32,379 nucleotides of DNA, from assembly GCA_019115945.1 (NCBI GenBank), contig DXCO01000020.1, forward strand, positions 1-32,379, given 5' to 3'. The stretch is from Candidatus Borkfalkia excrementavium. GTDB taxonomy: Bacteria; Bacillota; Clostridia; Christensenellales; Borkfalkiaceae. A program made the position numbers and the translations under genes. The stretch's first letter is position 1. Each line of letters opens with the position of its first letter. Below are positions 1 through 7,286 of the stretch, piece after piece. Under the pieces are notes generated by a model. That model saw only the letters and a program-made list of their open reading frames with translations. It had not been told where the DNA came from and ran no database searches.

Positions 1-53
1 AATCTGAAGAAATAAAAGGACGGCTTGCTTGTGTGCGGTAGGCGGGTTAAAAT

Positions 54-122
54 CGGTGCTTTAGCACCGTGCCGGTAATCTTGCCCTTTAGGGTTTCTTA
101 AAGCCCCCACTTTTAGTGGGGG
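54..122. repeat. Cluster of three small hairpins at left edge
   Basis: Three perfect short hairpins follow one another: CGGTGC/GCACCG around TTTA (54-69), CCC/GGG around TTTA (84-93) and CCCCCAC/GTGGGGG around TTTTA (104-122). The last lies just after the minus-strand rpsR stop and could end that operon, but its T-run on the minus strand is weak (CTTTAAG). The repeated TTTA loop resembles subterminal hairpins of IS200/IS605-type elements; that link is inference. The minus strand then reads GCAAGC near base 20, as does the right edge of the window. No transposase gene is visible, so the element itself is not shown. Confidence 0.45.
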
Positions 123-136
123 ATAGTTACTCTTTA

Positions 137-382
137 TTATTCTCCTCTGTAGGGGAGAAGGGCAACGACGCGCGCTCTTTTGATCGCGGTAGAGAGTTCT
201 CTCTGGTGCATAGCGCAAACGCCGCTCATCCTTCTGGGAAGGATCTTGCCGCCTTCGGTAATAAACTTTTTCAGGCGGTTTACGTCTTTATAGTCGATGA
301 CTTCGACCTTTTCCTGGCAGAAAGCGCAGACTTTTCTGCGCGAAGCCCTTTTCATGGGCTTTCTGACGGGTTTTTCTTCCAT
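137..382 (-). CDS. rpsR: 30S ribosomal protein bS18
   Basis: This 81-residue protein is S18 of the small ribosomal subunit, which pairs with S6 on the platform. The family pattern is clear: a basic start, [20 protein letters not shown] and the end [11 protein letters not shown] start at ATG 382 because GGAG lies eight bases upstream. An in-frame GTG at 391 would add three residues but sits directly on that ribosome site. It is the last gene of the minus-strand rpsF-ssb-rpsR unit, the standard bacterial order. The 134-bp gap to ssb holds a GC hairpin (GCGCGC around TTT, 468-482) that may act in processing or attenuation. The start matches the usual length of the family, about 75-85 residues. 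Confidence 0.97.
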   Translation of the reverse strand: MEEKPVRKPMKRASRRKVCAFCQEKVEVIDYKDVNRLKKFITEGGKILPRRMSGVCAMHQRELSTAIKRARVVALLPYRGE

Positions 383-516
383 GTTATTCACTCCTTATAA
401 AATAATTCGGTCCACAAAGATCCGGGCAAAAGCCTTGGATTTTTTGTATGTGCAGGGGGATCGCAATGCGCGCTTTGCGCGCGCCCGAAGGGTTCCCGCA
501 TGCGTCGGTGCGCCGA

Positions 517-930
517 TCAGAACGGAATGTCGGAATCGTCGTCGAACGCTTCGAGAACGGGCTTTTTCTTGGGTGCGGGTGCGGCAGAGGCAAAATCGTC
601 GTCGGAAGCGGCGTTTTTGGTGGTCAAAAATTCCACTTCGTTGGCAATGATGTCGACGGCGGTGCGTTTTTGCCCCGCATTGTCTTCGTAATTGCGGATC
701 TGAATGCTGCCCGTAACGGCAACCTTGCTGCCCTTTTTGCAGAAGCGCGCCACGCTGTCCGCGGTGCCGCGCCATGCGGTCACGTTGAAAAAGTCGACCT
801 GTCTTTCCGCATCCTGCGAAGAATAGCCGCGGTTTACGGCCAGCCCGAAATGGCATACGCTTACGCCGCTGTTCGTTTCCGAAAGTTCGGGGTCACGCGT
901 CAGGTTTCCGATCAAAAACACTTTGTTCAT
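517..930 (-). CDS. ssb: Single-stranded DNA-binding protein
   Basis: A 137-residue SSB with an N-terminal OB fold that begins MNKVFLIGNLTRDPEL and contains VDFFNVTAWRGTAD, as in bacterial SSB. The last residues are DDDSDIPF, the conserved acidic tip that recruits replication and repair partners. Between them lies a short flexible linker rich in A, P and K. The open frame extends upstream to 999, but the extra residues overlap rpsF and look unlike SSB. GGGAGG lies before ATG 930, so I use that start. The gene lies 14 bp after rpsF and shares its promoter. SSB is usually 110-180 residues, so the length is normal. Confidence 0.97.
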   Translation of the reverse strand: MNKVFLIGNLTRDPELSETNSGVSVCHFGLAVNRGYSSQDAERQVDFFNVTAWRGTADSVARFCKKGSKVAVTGSIQIRNYEDNAGQKRTAVDIIANEVEFLTTKNAASDDDFASAAPAPKKKPVLEAFDDDSDIPF

Positions 931-944
931 CTTGCTCCCTCCCG

Positions 945-1229
945 TCAGTTGGCGGCTTTGGTGATCATTCTTCTGAGAATGCCGTCCGTAATGCCGCAAA
1001 GTCTGTCGAGTTCTTTCACCGCTTCCGCGCCCGCTTCAAACGTCATCAGAACGTAAAAAGCATCGCTCTTGTAATCGATGGGGTACGCCAGTTTTTTCAC
1101 TCCCCACTTGTCGGTGGAGAGAACCGTGCCCCCGAGGGTCGCAACCGTGCCTTCGAATTTGGAGATCAAAGCGTCCCGCGCTTCGTCGGCCATGGAAGAA
1201 TCGATCAGGTAAAGCATTTCGTATTTCAT
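945..1229 (-). CDS. rpsF: 30S ribosomal protein bS6
   Basis: A 94-residue S6 protein, the partner of S18 on the 30S platform. It starts MKYEMLYLID and carries WGVKKLAYPIDYKSDAFYVLMTF, the typical S6 core strand region. The frame is open to 1274, but those codons belong to the leader. ATG 1229 has a GGGAGGTG ribosome site and matches the family start. It is the first gene of the rpsF-ssb-rpsR unit and has its own promoter at 1305-1333. A bulged hairpin in the leader (1246-1275) may allow feedback by S6:S18. Confidence 0.97.
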   Translation of the reverse strand: MKYEMLYLIDSSMADEARDALISKFEGTVATLGGTVLSTDKWGVKKLAYPIDYKSDAFYVLMTFEAGAEAVKELDRLCGITDGILRRMITKAAN

Positions 1230-1245
1230 TTTTTCACCTCCCGGT

Positions 1246-1275
1246 CTTATTCGGCGTGCGTTTTCCGCACGCAAG
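1246..1275 (-). promoter_or_regulatory. Candidate S6:S18 leader stem
   Basis: On the minus-strand RNA, GCGUGCG (1272-1266) pairs with CGCACGC (1260-1254) around GAAAA. An outer CUU/AAG pair closes the stem across a one-sided CGAAU bulge, so the 3' side reads GCCGAAU. In other bacteria the S6:S18 complex binds a hairpin in the rpsF leader that has an unpaired CCG and mimics its 16S rRNA site. Position and shape fit that motif; that this one binds S6:S18 is inference. A second small hairpin (GCGTTT/AAACGC, 1282-1297) lies closer to the promoter. Confidence 0.4.
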
Positions 1276-1304
1276 GTATACGCGTTTCTTCAAACGCATG
1301 GTAT

Positions 1305-1333
1305 ATTATACCGTATTTTCGGGGGTAAGTCAA
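1305..1333 (-). promoter_or_regulatory. Promoter of rpsF-ssb-rpsR
   Basis: Read on the minus strand, TTGACT (1333-1328) is followed after exactly 17 bp by TATAAT (1310-1305). This is a strong housekeeping (sigma-A type) promoter. Transcription would begin near 1298 and give a leader of about 70 bases before rpsF. Confidence 0.85.
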
Positions 1334-1383
1334 TGATTTTTGCTTCTTTGCGGCCTTTCCTGACGGATTTTTCATGGATTTTA

Positions 1384-1415
1384 TAAAAACGCCCGCGGCA
1401 AAATGCCGCGGGCGT
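1384..1415 (-). terminator. Terminator after the 907-residue protein gene
   Basis: A perfect 12-bp GC-rich stem (1389-1400 with 1404-1415, loop AAA) is followed on the minus strand by GTTTTTATAAAA. It lies 16 bp past the stop of the gene at 1432-4155 and is a typical intrinsic terminator. Confidence 0.9.
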
Positions 1416-1431
1416 CATGGTTTTCGGCCGT

Positions 1432-4155
1432 TCAGTTTGCCAGCGTTGCGATAAGGTCGACCAGCCCCTGAATGGAATACGTTCCGATTTCATCCGTTTC
1501 AAATGCCGGCGGCAGAGAGATCGTCTTCCCCAAAATGGTAGGATCGTCCAACTGCAGCAGGCCGTCTCTGTACAGATCGTTCAGGGTCGCTTTGTTGATG
1601 TTTGCGGAAACATTCAATACGAGGCTCGCCAGATTTTCCACCGTGCAGGATTCCTCTTTTTGCGTGTCCGCGTCCAAGAGCAGATATCTCCAGATGCCGT
1701 TCACTTCGCCGTAGGTGTAATAAGTTTTGTCTTCGTCGATCACGTATGCGCCCTGTTCCGTCTTTTCGGCCGCTTTATACACGCCCGCCGCGGCGTCGTA
1801 ATACCACAGATTCCCGTGCGCATCGTAGTTTGCGCTCACATACCGCATGCGTGAGTAAAGCCTTTCTCCCGCCTCCGCTTTGCTCTCGTCCAAGCCGATT
1901 TTCGCCGTTTCCAGGCTGAGTTTGATCATTTTGTCCGTAGAGGTGTCGAGGTACCAGATCGTATCCGCCGCAAACACGCCGTCCGCGTCGGGTGAGATCT
2001 GCGTATAGGACCCGTCCTCTTTTGCAACGTAAAACGTGTCGACGCCCGAAGGCTTCTTTCCGTCGGGGATCTTCCAGCCGACCGCTTTGGTCACAAGTTC
2101 GTAACTTCCTTCCGTCTGCCCGTCTGCGGCGGGAATGAATTTATAGAGCGGAACCCCAGTATAGTCTGCCGAAACGGAGTCCGCCGTGCCCGCATAAACA
2201 TATTTTGCATACAGGGTAGGGGAGTCGGTGCCGTCCCCCGTATACAATGTATACGACCCGTTTTCGTAAGTGAACAGTTCCGGATACAGCGCTCTCGCGT
2301 CACCGTATCCCGCGCCGTCGGTCACGACTTCCTGATAGTCGTAGATCGAATCGGCATACAGCAATTTGATCTCCAGCCTGTTCACCGCCGAGTCCAGATC
2401 TTCCAGTTTTTCGCCGCGCAACTGCGCCAACAGGGAATCGTCCGCGATCTCGATCATCTCCCCCAGCGTCAGTTCGCCGACGCTGCCCGAAAGTTCGCCG
2501 ATCGGCGTATCCGCCAGTGCTTTGAGGATGGGAAGCGCGTCTTCGCCGATGGGGATGACCTGCCCGAGCGTCAGGCCGTACAGGACGTCCGTATTGCCCA
2601 TGTCTTCCATCGTCCAGTCTTTGATGGCGTTCAAAAGGTTGTTGCCCTCGTCGATGTCGATCACGTCGCGCACTCTGAGCGAATCGAACAGGTCGAGCGC
2701 CTCTTTGAACGTGTTGCGGTGCCGTATGTCGATGCCCACGGGATTGCCGCCGTCGTCCAGAACGAGCGTATAGCCCGCGCCCTCCTGCCCGTAAGCGAGG
2801 AAGAGGATCACGCGGCTGTCTGTATGGTCGGGGTTCCCGAGCACGTCCGCCATTTCGATCTGCTGCAGTGCGGGTTCCATGCCGTCGGAAAGATACGCGA
2901 ACGGTACGTATTTGACGGAATCGAGCATCTCGTTGTCCATATCCACGCCGAAGTACAAGCCCGCTTTGTCGAGGGTGAGCGTCGTCATGTCGAAGGCGGC
3001 GGAAAATGCCGTCAGCGCCTGCGTGACGGGCAGGTCCGCGATCCCGTTCGTGCGGATATATACGGCGTTCTGTGCGAGAAATTCCTCTGTCAGTTCCCCT
3101 TCGATCTCGTCGTAACGGTCATGCGCGTAATAAAGTTGCTGGCTTTTTTTGTCTTCGGGGATCAGAAATCCGCCGTTTTCTCCGTCAACGGCGTAGCCGT
3201 CGCCCTCTTCGACCGTCACGAGCACGTAATCGTCGCCCGATTTTGCGTACAGGGGCACGTATTCGTATTCGGCGCTAATCACCCATTCGGAGCGCTCGCC
3301 CGCAGGATCGGGGTTCAAAGCCGTGTACGCCGTGTCGGACGCGGGCGTCTTATAAAAGAGTTGATCCGTCTTAAAGAGCAGCGTTCCGTTCTCGTTCAGC
3401 ACGAGATCGCTCGATTCGTTCAGCGGAATATAGGCATCCTGCGCGTAAGCGGCGTATACGATGCGGTCGGCACCGTCAACGGTCACGCGGATCTGTCCGT
3501 CATCCGATATTTTTGTACCCGCCAAAGACCATACTTTATAGGGGGAAAGCGAATTTGCCGGCAGATATTCGAGCGCATGCGTATAATATGCGTCCGGCTG
3601 CAAGGCGGAAAAATCTTTGTCGATCTGCCCGTCCTCCGTGCCGTTGATGCGCGTGTAGATCCAGATCTCCTCTCCCTCCGCGCCTCCTGCGATATAGGGG
3701 ATGCCGGGAAGGTCGAATCCGAGATTTTCCGAAAGCGTGTTGAAAGAGGCGGTAATGGCGAACAATTCTTCAAAATTGTCCCCGATATTGCTGAGCGAGG
3801 TCGTGTACAGTGCGTCGCGGTCGATGGTCACATATCCGAGCGAATCCACTTCGTCGATCACCGCATTCACTTTTTCGTCGAGATAGGGGGAAATGTCCGC
3901 AAGTTTCTGCAGCGTGATGTCCCCGCTGAGGGTGGCCTGCAGATCTTTTACGAGGTCCGAAATGGTGTTTTCGGCATACTCGGAAGAGAGCAGGTCTTCC
4001 TGCCCGATCAGGGAAAGGATCTTTTTGACCTTGACGTTTTTATAGGCGTAGTAAAGGCCGCCCCCGATCGCCAGCGCGAGCACGAGCGTCCAGACCAGTA
4101 TGGTTATGACGATGAGCAGCAGTTTGCTGCCGAAACTGAAATTGGATTTGACCAT
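1432..4155 (-). CDS. Large membrane-anchored protein of unknown function
   Basis: I do not recognise a family for this 907-residue protein. Residues about 10-38 form one hydrophobic helix after a basic start (MVKSNFSFGSKLL), so most of the chain should lie outside the membrane. The rest is acidic and rich in Y, D, G and T. A module is present twice: VPLY...DYVLVT...IPEDKK...YYAHDRYDEI near residue 298 and VPLY...SYELVT...IPDGKK...FYVAKEDGSYTQI near residue 666. The middle has leucine-rich helical stretches such as IGELSGSVGELTLGEMIEI. ATG 4155 follows GAGG. It lies eight bases after the cupin-like gene, shares its promoter, and ends at the 1384-1415 hairpin. A surface or cell-wall role is inference. 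Confidence 0.8.
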   Translation of the reverse strand: MVKSNFSFGSKLLLIVITILVWTLVLALAIGGGLYYAYKNVKVKKILSLIGQEDLLSSEYAENTISDLVKDLQATLSGDITLQKLADISPYLDEKVNAVIDEVDSLGYVTIDRDALYTTSLSNIGDNFEELFAITASFNTLSENLGFDLPGIPYIAGGAEGEEIWIYTRINGTEDGQIDKDFSALQPDAYYTHALEYLPANSLSPYKVWSLAGTKISDDGQIRVTVDGADRIVYAAYAQDAYIPLNESSDLVLNENGTLLFKTDQLFYKTPASDTAYTALNPDPAGERSEWVISAEYEYVPLYAKSGDDYVLVTVEEGDGYAVDGENGGFLIPEDKKSQQLYYAHDRYDEIEGELTEEFLAQNAVYIRTNGIADLPVTQALTAFSAAFDMTTLTLDKAGLYFGVDMDNEMLDSVKYVPFAYLSDGMEPALQQIEMADVLGNPDHTDSRVILFLAYGQEGAGYTLVLDDGGNPVGIDIRHRNTFKEALDLFDSLRVRDVIDIDEGNNLLNAIKDWTMEDMGNTDVLYGLTLGQVIPIGEDALPILKALADTPIGELSGSVGELTLGEMIEIADDSLLAQLRGEKLEDLDSAVNRLEIKLLYADSIYDYQEVVTDGAGYGDARALYPELFTYENGSYTLYTGDGTDSPTLYAKYVYAGTADSVSADYTGVPLYKFIPAADGQTEGSYELVTKAVGWKIPDGKKPSGVDTFYVAKEDGSYTQISPDADGVFAADTIWYLDTSTDKMIKLSLETAKIGLDESKAEAGERLYSRMRYVSANYDAHGNLWYYDAAAGVYKAAEKTEQGAYVIDEDKTYYTYGEVNGIWRYLLLDADTQKEESCTVENLASLVLNVSANINKATLNDLYRDGLLQLDDPTILGKTISLPPAFETDEIGTYSIQGLVDLIATLAN

Positions 4156-4163
4156 GTTTTACC

Positions 4164-4472
4164 TCAATCCGCAGAAATTTCGTAAACGAATTCGCAGTCG
4201 CCGTTCAGTTCGAATTCTCCGGCCTCCTCGGCAAAAAGGGCATCGTTTTCTTCAAACGCGATCTCTCCGCGTTTCCATTTGACAAAGCCCTTTCCTTTCA
4301 CGATGAGTATGCGCATTTTCCCTTCGCAATACAGTTTATATCGTTTCGGGGAAATTACGTACGTTTCGCCCTCTTTTTTGCCGATTGTTGCGCCCTGCAC
4401 CCTTTTGTCCGAAAAGGAAAATTCGCTCTTGTCCGTCGCGCGGCCCTGCGCCGCTGTTTTTGTGATTTTCAT
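4164..4472 (-). CDS. Small cupin-like protein
   Basis: A 102-residue protein whose second half (ILIVKGKGFVKW, then FEENDALFAEEAGEFELNG, then CEFVYEI) has the strand and glycine pattern of a single cupin barrel. No metal-binding His cluster is visible, so an enzyme activity cannot be claimed. It may bind a small ligand. The frame is open further upstream, but that part lies inside rmuC. The first sensible start is ATG 4472. No good ribosome site precedes it, and the promoter -10 box ends only six bases upstream, so the message may be leaderless. It is followed at eight bases by the large membrane protein gene, probably in one unit. Confidence 0.7.
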   Translation of the reverse strand: MKITKTAAQGRATDKSEFSFSDKRVQGATIGKKEGETYVISPKRYKLYCEGKMRILIVKGKGFVKWKRGEIAFEENDALFAEEAGEFELNGDCEFVYEISAD

Positions 4473-4478
4473 ACCGCC

Positions 4479-4507
4479 ATTATATAACATATGCAAAAAA
4501 AATGCAA
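4479..4507 (-). promoter_or_regulatory. Promoter of the cupin-like gene
   Basis: On the minus strand TTGCAT (4507-4502) is followed after 17 bp by TATAAT (4484-4479). The expected start of transcription, about 6-7 bases past the -10 box, falls on or next to ATG 4472. The -35 box lies inside the T-run of the rmuC terminator. Confidence 0.7.
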
Positions 4508-4531
4508 TTCCTCGGCGCAAAAACGCCGAGG
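4493..4531 (-). terminator. Terminator after rmuC
   Basis: CCTCGGCG (4510-4517) pairs with CGCCGAGG (4524-4531). On the minus strand the stem is followed by AATTGCATTTTTTTT. It lies 13 bp past the rmuC stop, and its T-run overlaps the next promoter. Confidence 0.85.
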
Positions 4532-4543
4532 AAAATCTTGCCT

Positions 4544-5779
4544 TCAGTCTTCTTTTCCCGTCTCCGTGTCGTCCGAAAGGAGCAGATCCGCCCTCTCTTC
4601 GGCGATCTCGGAAACATTTTTGAGTTTCTTTTCGATGGTCCTCGTCTTTTTCGCCGCGTTTTCCACGGTATCCTGCGCTTCCTGCAGTTTTTTCTGCGTC
4701 TTTTCCAGAATGAGCGCAAAATTTCTGAATTCGTGTTTGAACGCCGCCAGAAGTTCCCAAAGTTCGCCCGACCGCTTTTCGATGGCGGCGGTCTTGTACC
4801 CGATCTGCAGGGTGGTGAGCAGGGCTCCAAGATTGGTCGGTCCGCACGCCATGATGCGCTTTTGCGCAAAATACTCCGTCAGCCCTTCCATGCGCAGGCT
4901 TTCGGCATACAGCCCCTCGATCGGCAGAAACATGATCGCAAAGTCGGAAGTCATCGGCGGGCGTATGTATTTCCCCGCGATGCTGTCCGCCTGCACTTTG
5001 AGCGCCCGCTCAAGGTTTTTCAGCGCCCGGGCCTCCGCTTCCCTGTCCATGGCGGAGGACGCGTCGATCAGCCTTTGGTATTCCTCCACGGGAAATTTGC
5101 TGTCGATGGGAAGGTACACCGTCTCTCCGTCCTTGGAGGGGAGGATGACCGCATATTCCACCACGTCGTTGGACAGGGGATTTACGCGCACGTTTGCCCG
5201 GTACTGCGCGGGGGAAAGCATCTGCCCGAGCAGGGCGGAAAGTTGTACCTCTCCCCAGGTGCCGCGCAGTTTTACGTTGGAAAACACCTTTTTGATGTCG
5301 GACACGCTGCCCGCCAACTGCTGCACCTCGCCGATGCCCTTATAGACCGCTTCCAGCCGTTCGCTGATGATGGAATATGATTTGTTCAGCCTGTTTTCGA
5401 GGGTGGAAGACAGTTTTTCGTCCACCGTCTGGCGAATGTTTTCAAGGTTTTTGGCGTTCTGTTCCGCCATATACCGGATCTCGCCCGCCACCGTGCGCTG
5501 GATCTCGACGAGCCGCTTTTCCGTCACTGCGGAAAGTTCGTCCATCCTGTTTTCCAGCCCTTTCAGCGCGCCCGATTGCTGTTTTGTGAGAAATTCGAGG
5601 TAATCGTGCGCCGTCTGCGCGCTGTTTTCGGAAAGATAATTCGCGCGGTCGATCTTCTGTTCCAGCCGCGCAGTGTCCGCTCCGCTGCCGTGCCCGCTCC
5701 GTTTCAGAAGCAGCGCGCACACTGCCAGCGAAATTGCCGCCAGCACCGCCGCGATCGCCGCAAAAACCGTTGCCGCCAT
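4544..5779 (-). CDS. rmuC: DNA recombination protein RmuC
   Basis: RmuC family proteins limit DNA rearrangements and carry a PD-(D/E)XK-like nuclease fold. This 411-residue copy has one N-terminal membrane helix (about residues 2-24), a long coiled coil (about 35-165) and then the conserved core: ISDIKKVFSNVKLRGTWGEVQL, LPSKDGETVYLPIDSKFPVEEY and FLPIEGLYAE. A second charged helical region ends the protein. Two ATGs lie together at 5782 and 5779. AGGAGG is one base from the first and four from the second, so I prefer 5779, giving a TGATG overlap with the cca stop and translational coupling. The gene ends before its own terminator. Confidence 0.93.
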   Translation of the reverse strand: MAATVFAAIAAVLAAISLAVCALLLKRSGHGSGADTARLEQKIDRANYLSENSAQTAHDYLEFLTKQQSGALKGLENRMDELSAVTEKRLVEIQRTVAGEIRYMAEQNAKNLENIRQTVDEKLSSTLENRLNKSYSIISERLEAVYKGIGEVQQLAGSVSDIKKVFSNVKLRGTWGEVQLSALLGQMLSPAQYRANVRVNPLSNDVVEYAVILPSKDGETVYLPIDSKFPVEEYQRLIDASSAMDREAEARALKNLERALKVQADSIAGKYIRPPMTSDFAIMFLPIEGLYAESLRMEGLTEYFAQKRIMACGPTNLGALLTTLQIGYKTAAIEKRSGELWELLAAFKHEFRNFALILEKTQKKLQEAQDTVENAAKKTRTIEKKLKNVSEIAEERADLLLSDDTETGKED

Positions 5780-7125
5780 CATTCCTCCTTTGCGGCCAGC
5801 CGCGCCGCCTGCGCCATCAGATAATTTTTATCGTTTTTCCGCCCGTCGTAGGCGCATTCCGCCAAAAGGGCGGCAAGAACTTTTCCCCGCTTCTGCGGCG
5901 GAAGGATATCCGCAAGGTCGTTTCCGCCGATCTTCAGTTCTTTGAGGGAAAAGGGCACGCCCTCGCTTTGCATTTTCCGATAGATGTCCGCCCATTTGAG
6001 CAGGGTGGGGCAGACGGAAAGGTCGTCTTTGCAGGCCGAATAATCCGCCTGCTTTACGAGCAGGATCAAAGGATAAATGTCATGATTTTTTTGTATGAAC
6101 GCGCGGATCTTGCTTTCCCGCGCCCGCCCGTCCAGGTCGTACATATGCGTCCCGATCAGCCGTACGACCGTTTCCGCCTGTTTTTTGGGCGCTTTCAGCC
6201 TTTCCAGCACCGTCCGCCCGATGCGCATGCCCTCCGCGTCGTGGCCGTGGTATTTGCCGTTCGTGCGCATGCAGTAGGGCTTGCCTATGTCGTGCAGCAG
6301 GGCGGAGAGCCTCACTTTTTTATCGGCGTATCCGCACGCCCGCAGCGAATGTTCCAGCACGTCGTGCGCGTGGAAGTCGCTCCGCTGCCGCATCCCCCTT
6401 CCCGCGGCAAGTTCGGGCAGGATCTCGTCGAGCACGCGCGTTTCGTCGAGGATCTTCAATCCCTCGTACTGCGCGCGCGGCCTGCCGTATTTCTCGTCCG
6501 CGTGCAACAGCAGCGTCAGTTCCGCAAAGATGCGTTCCGCCGCAATTTTCCGTATTTTTTCCGCGTTTTCTACGGCGCCGGCAAGGCAGTTTTCATCGGG
6601 CGCGAAGCCGAGTTGCGCCGAAAGCCGCGCCAGGCGCATCAGCCTTAGCCCGTCCTCGGAAAAAACCTCGCCTGCCTCCCGCGTCGTCCGCATGATGCGG
6701 GCGCGGATATCCTCCGTACCGCCCAAAGGGTCGCAGAATTGTTCTGCCGCCACGTCGAAATAGACGGCGTTGCAGCGAAAGTCCCGTCTTTTTGCGTCCT
6801 CTTCGATGTCATCGGTGAAGCGGACGCGCATGGGCGCGTGTTCTCCGCCCCTGTAAAAGTCCGTGCGAAAAGAGGTGAATTCGTATTTTCTTTTCCCGTC
6901 CGACAGATTCACGGTGCCCGTGTTGCGGTAGACGGCGTTTACAGTCATTCCCGCGCGCGCGGCGGCCGCGCACACTTCGTCCGCATCCGTCGGCGCGGCC
7001 AGATCCCAGTCCTCCGCCGCGGGAAGTTCCGCCAGAGCGTCCCGCACGGCGCCCCCCACGATATACAGGGGGCAGGGGAGCGCTTTTGCGAGAAGATACA
7101 GTTTTTCGGGTACGTTGGGTTTCAT
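5779..7125 (-). CDS. cca: CCA-adding tRNA nucleotidyltransferase
   Basis: This 448-residue enzyme builds or repairs the CCA end of tRNA. The head domain has LYIVGGAVRDAL and the metal-binding pair in EDWDLA, followed by RRDFRCNAVYFD. A neck domain carries DGLRLMRLARLSAQLGF. The C-terminal half holds an HD domain (FHAHDVLEHSL, LSALLHDIGKP), seen in one branch of the family and linked to phosphohydrolase activity. The open frame runs to 7188, but the extra codons cross the promoter. ATG 7125 follows AAGGAGA. It is the first gene of the cca-rmuC unit and is read from the divergent promoter at 7171-7222. Confidence 0.94.
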   Translation of the reverse strand: MKPNVPEKLYLLAKALPCPLYIVGGAVRDALAELPAAEDWDLAAPTDADEVCAAAARAGMTVNAVYRNTGTVNLSDGKRKYEFTSFRTDFYRGGEHAPMRVRFTDDIEEDAKRRDFRCNAVYFDVAAEQFCDPLGGTEDIRARIMRTTREAGEVFSEDGLRLMRLARLSAQLGFAPDENCLAGAVENAEKIRKIAAERIFAELTLLLHADEKYGRPRAQYEGLKILDETRVLDEILPELAAGRGMRQRSDFHAHDVLEHSLRACGYADKKVRLSALLHDIGKPYCMRTNGKYHGHDAEGMRIGRTVLERLKAPKKQAETVVRLIGTHMYDLDGRARESKIRAFIQKNHDIYPLILLVKQADYSACKDDLSVCPTLLKWADIYRKMQSEGVPFSLKELKIGGNDLADILPPQKRGKVLAALLAECAYDGRKNDKNYLMAQAARLAAKEE

Positions 7126-7170
7126 CGAGCGTCTCCTTTGCTTTCCCGAATGCAAAAAATTTCGTCTACG

Positions 7171-7222
7171 ATTATAACAGATTCCCAAAAAAATTGCAAT
7201 CTTCCGAAATTTTTTGTATAAT
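7171..7222. promoter_or_regulatory. Divergent promoter pair sharing one -35 box
   Basis: TTGCAA at 7194-7199 is its own reverse complement. On the plus strand it is followed after 17 bp by TATAAT (7217-7222), reading into the lipid kinase. On the minus strand the same six bases are followed after 17 bp by TATAAT (7176-7171), reading into cca. Both spacings are exact. The two polymerases would compete for the same box. Confidence 0.8.
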
Positions 7223-7286
7223 ATATTGAAAAGAAGTTCCCTTTTTTATTCAAAAAAGGTGCGCGCGTCGGCGCGGGGAGAGAGAA

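Noticed and set aside
2719-4185. Long plus-strand open frame (488 codons) opposite the 907-residue protein gene
   Set aside because: Shadow of the GC-biased codons on the other strand. It has no ribosome site or domain and would run through the real promoter-proximal region.
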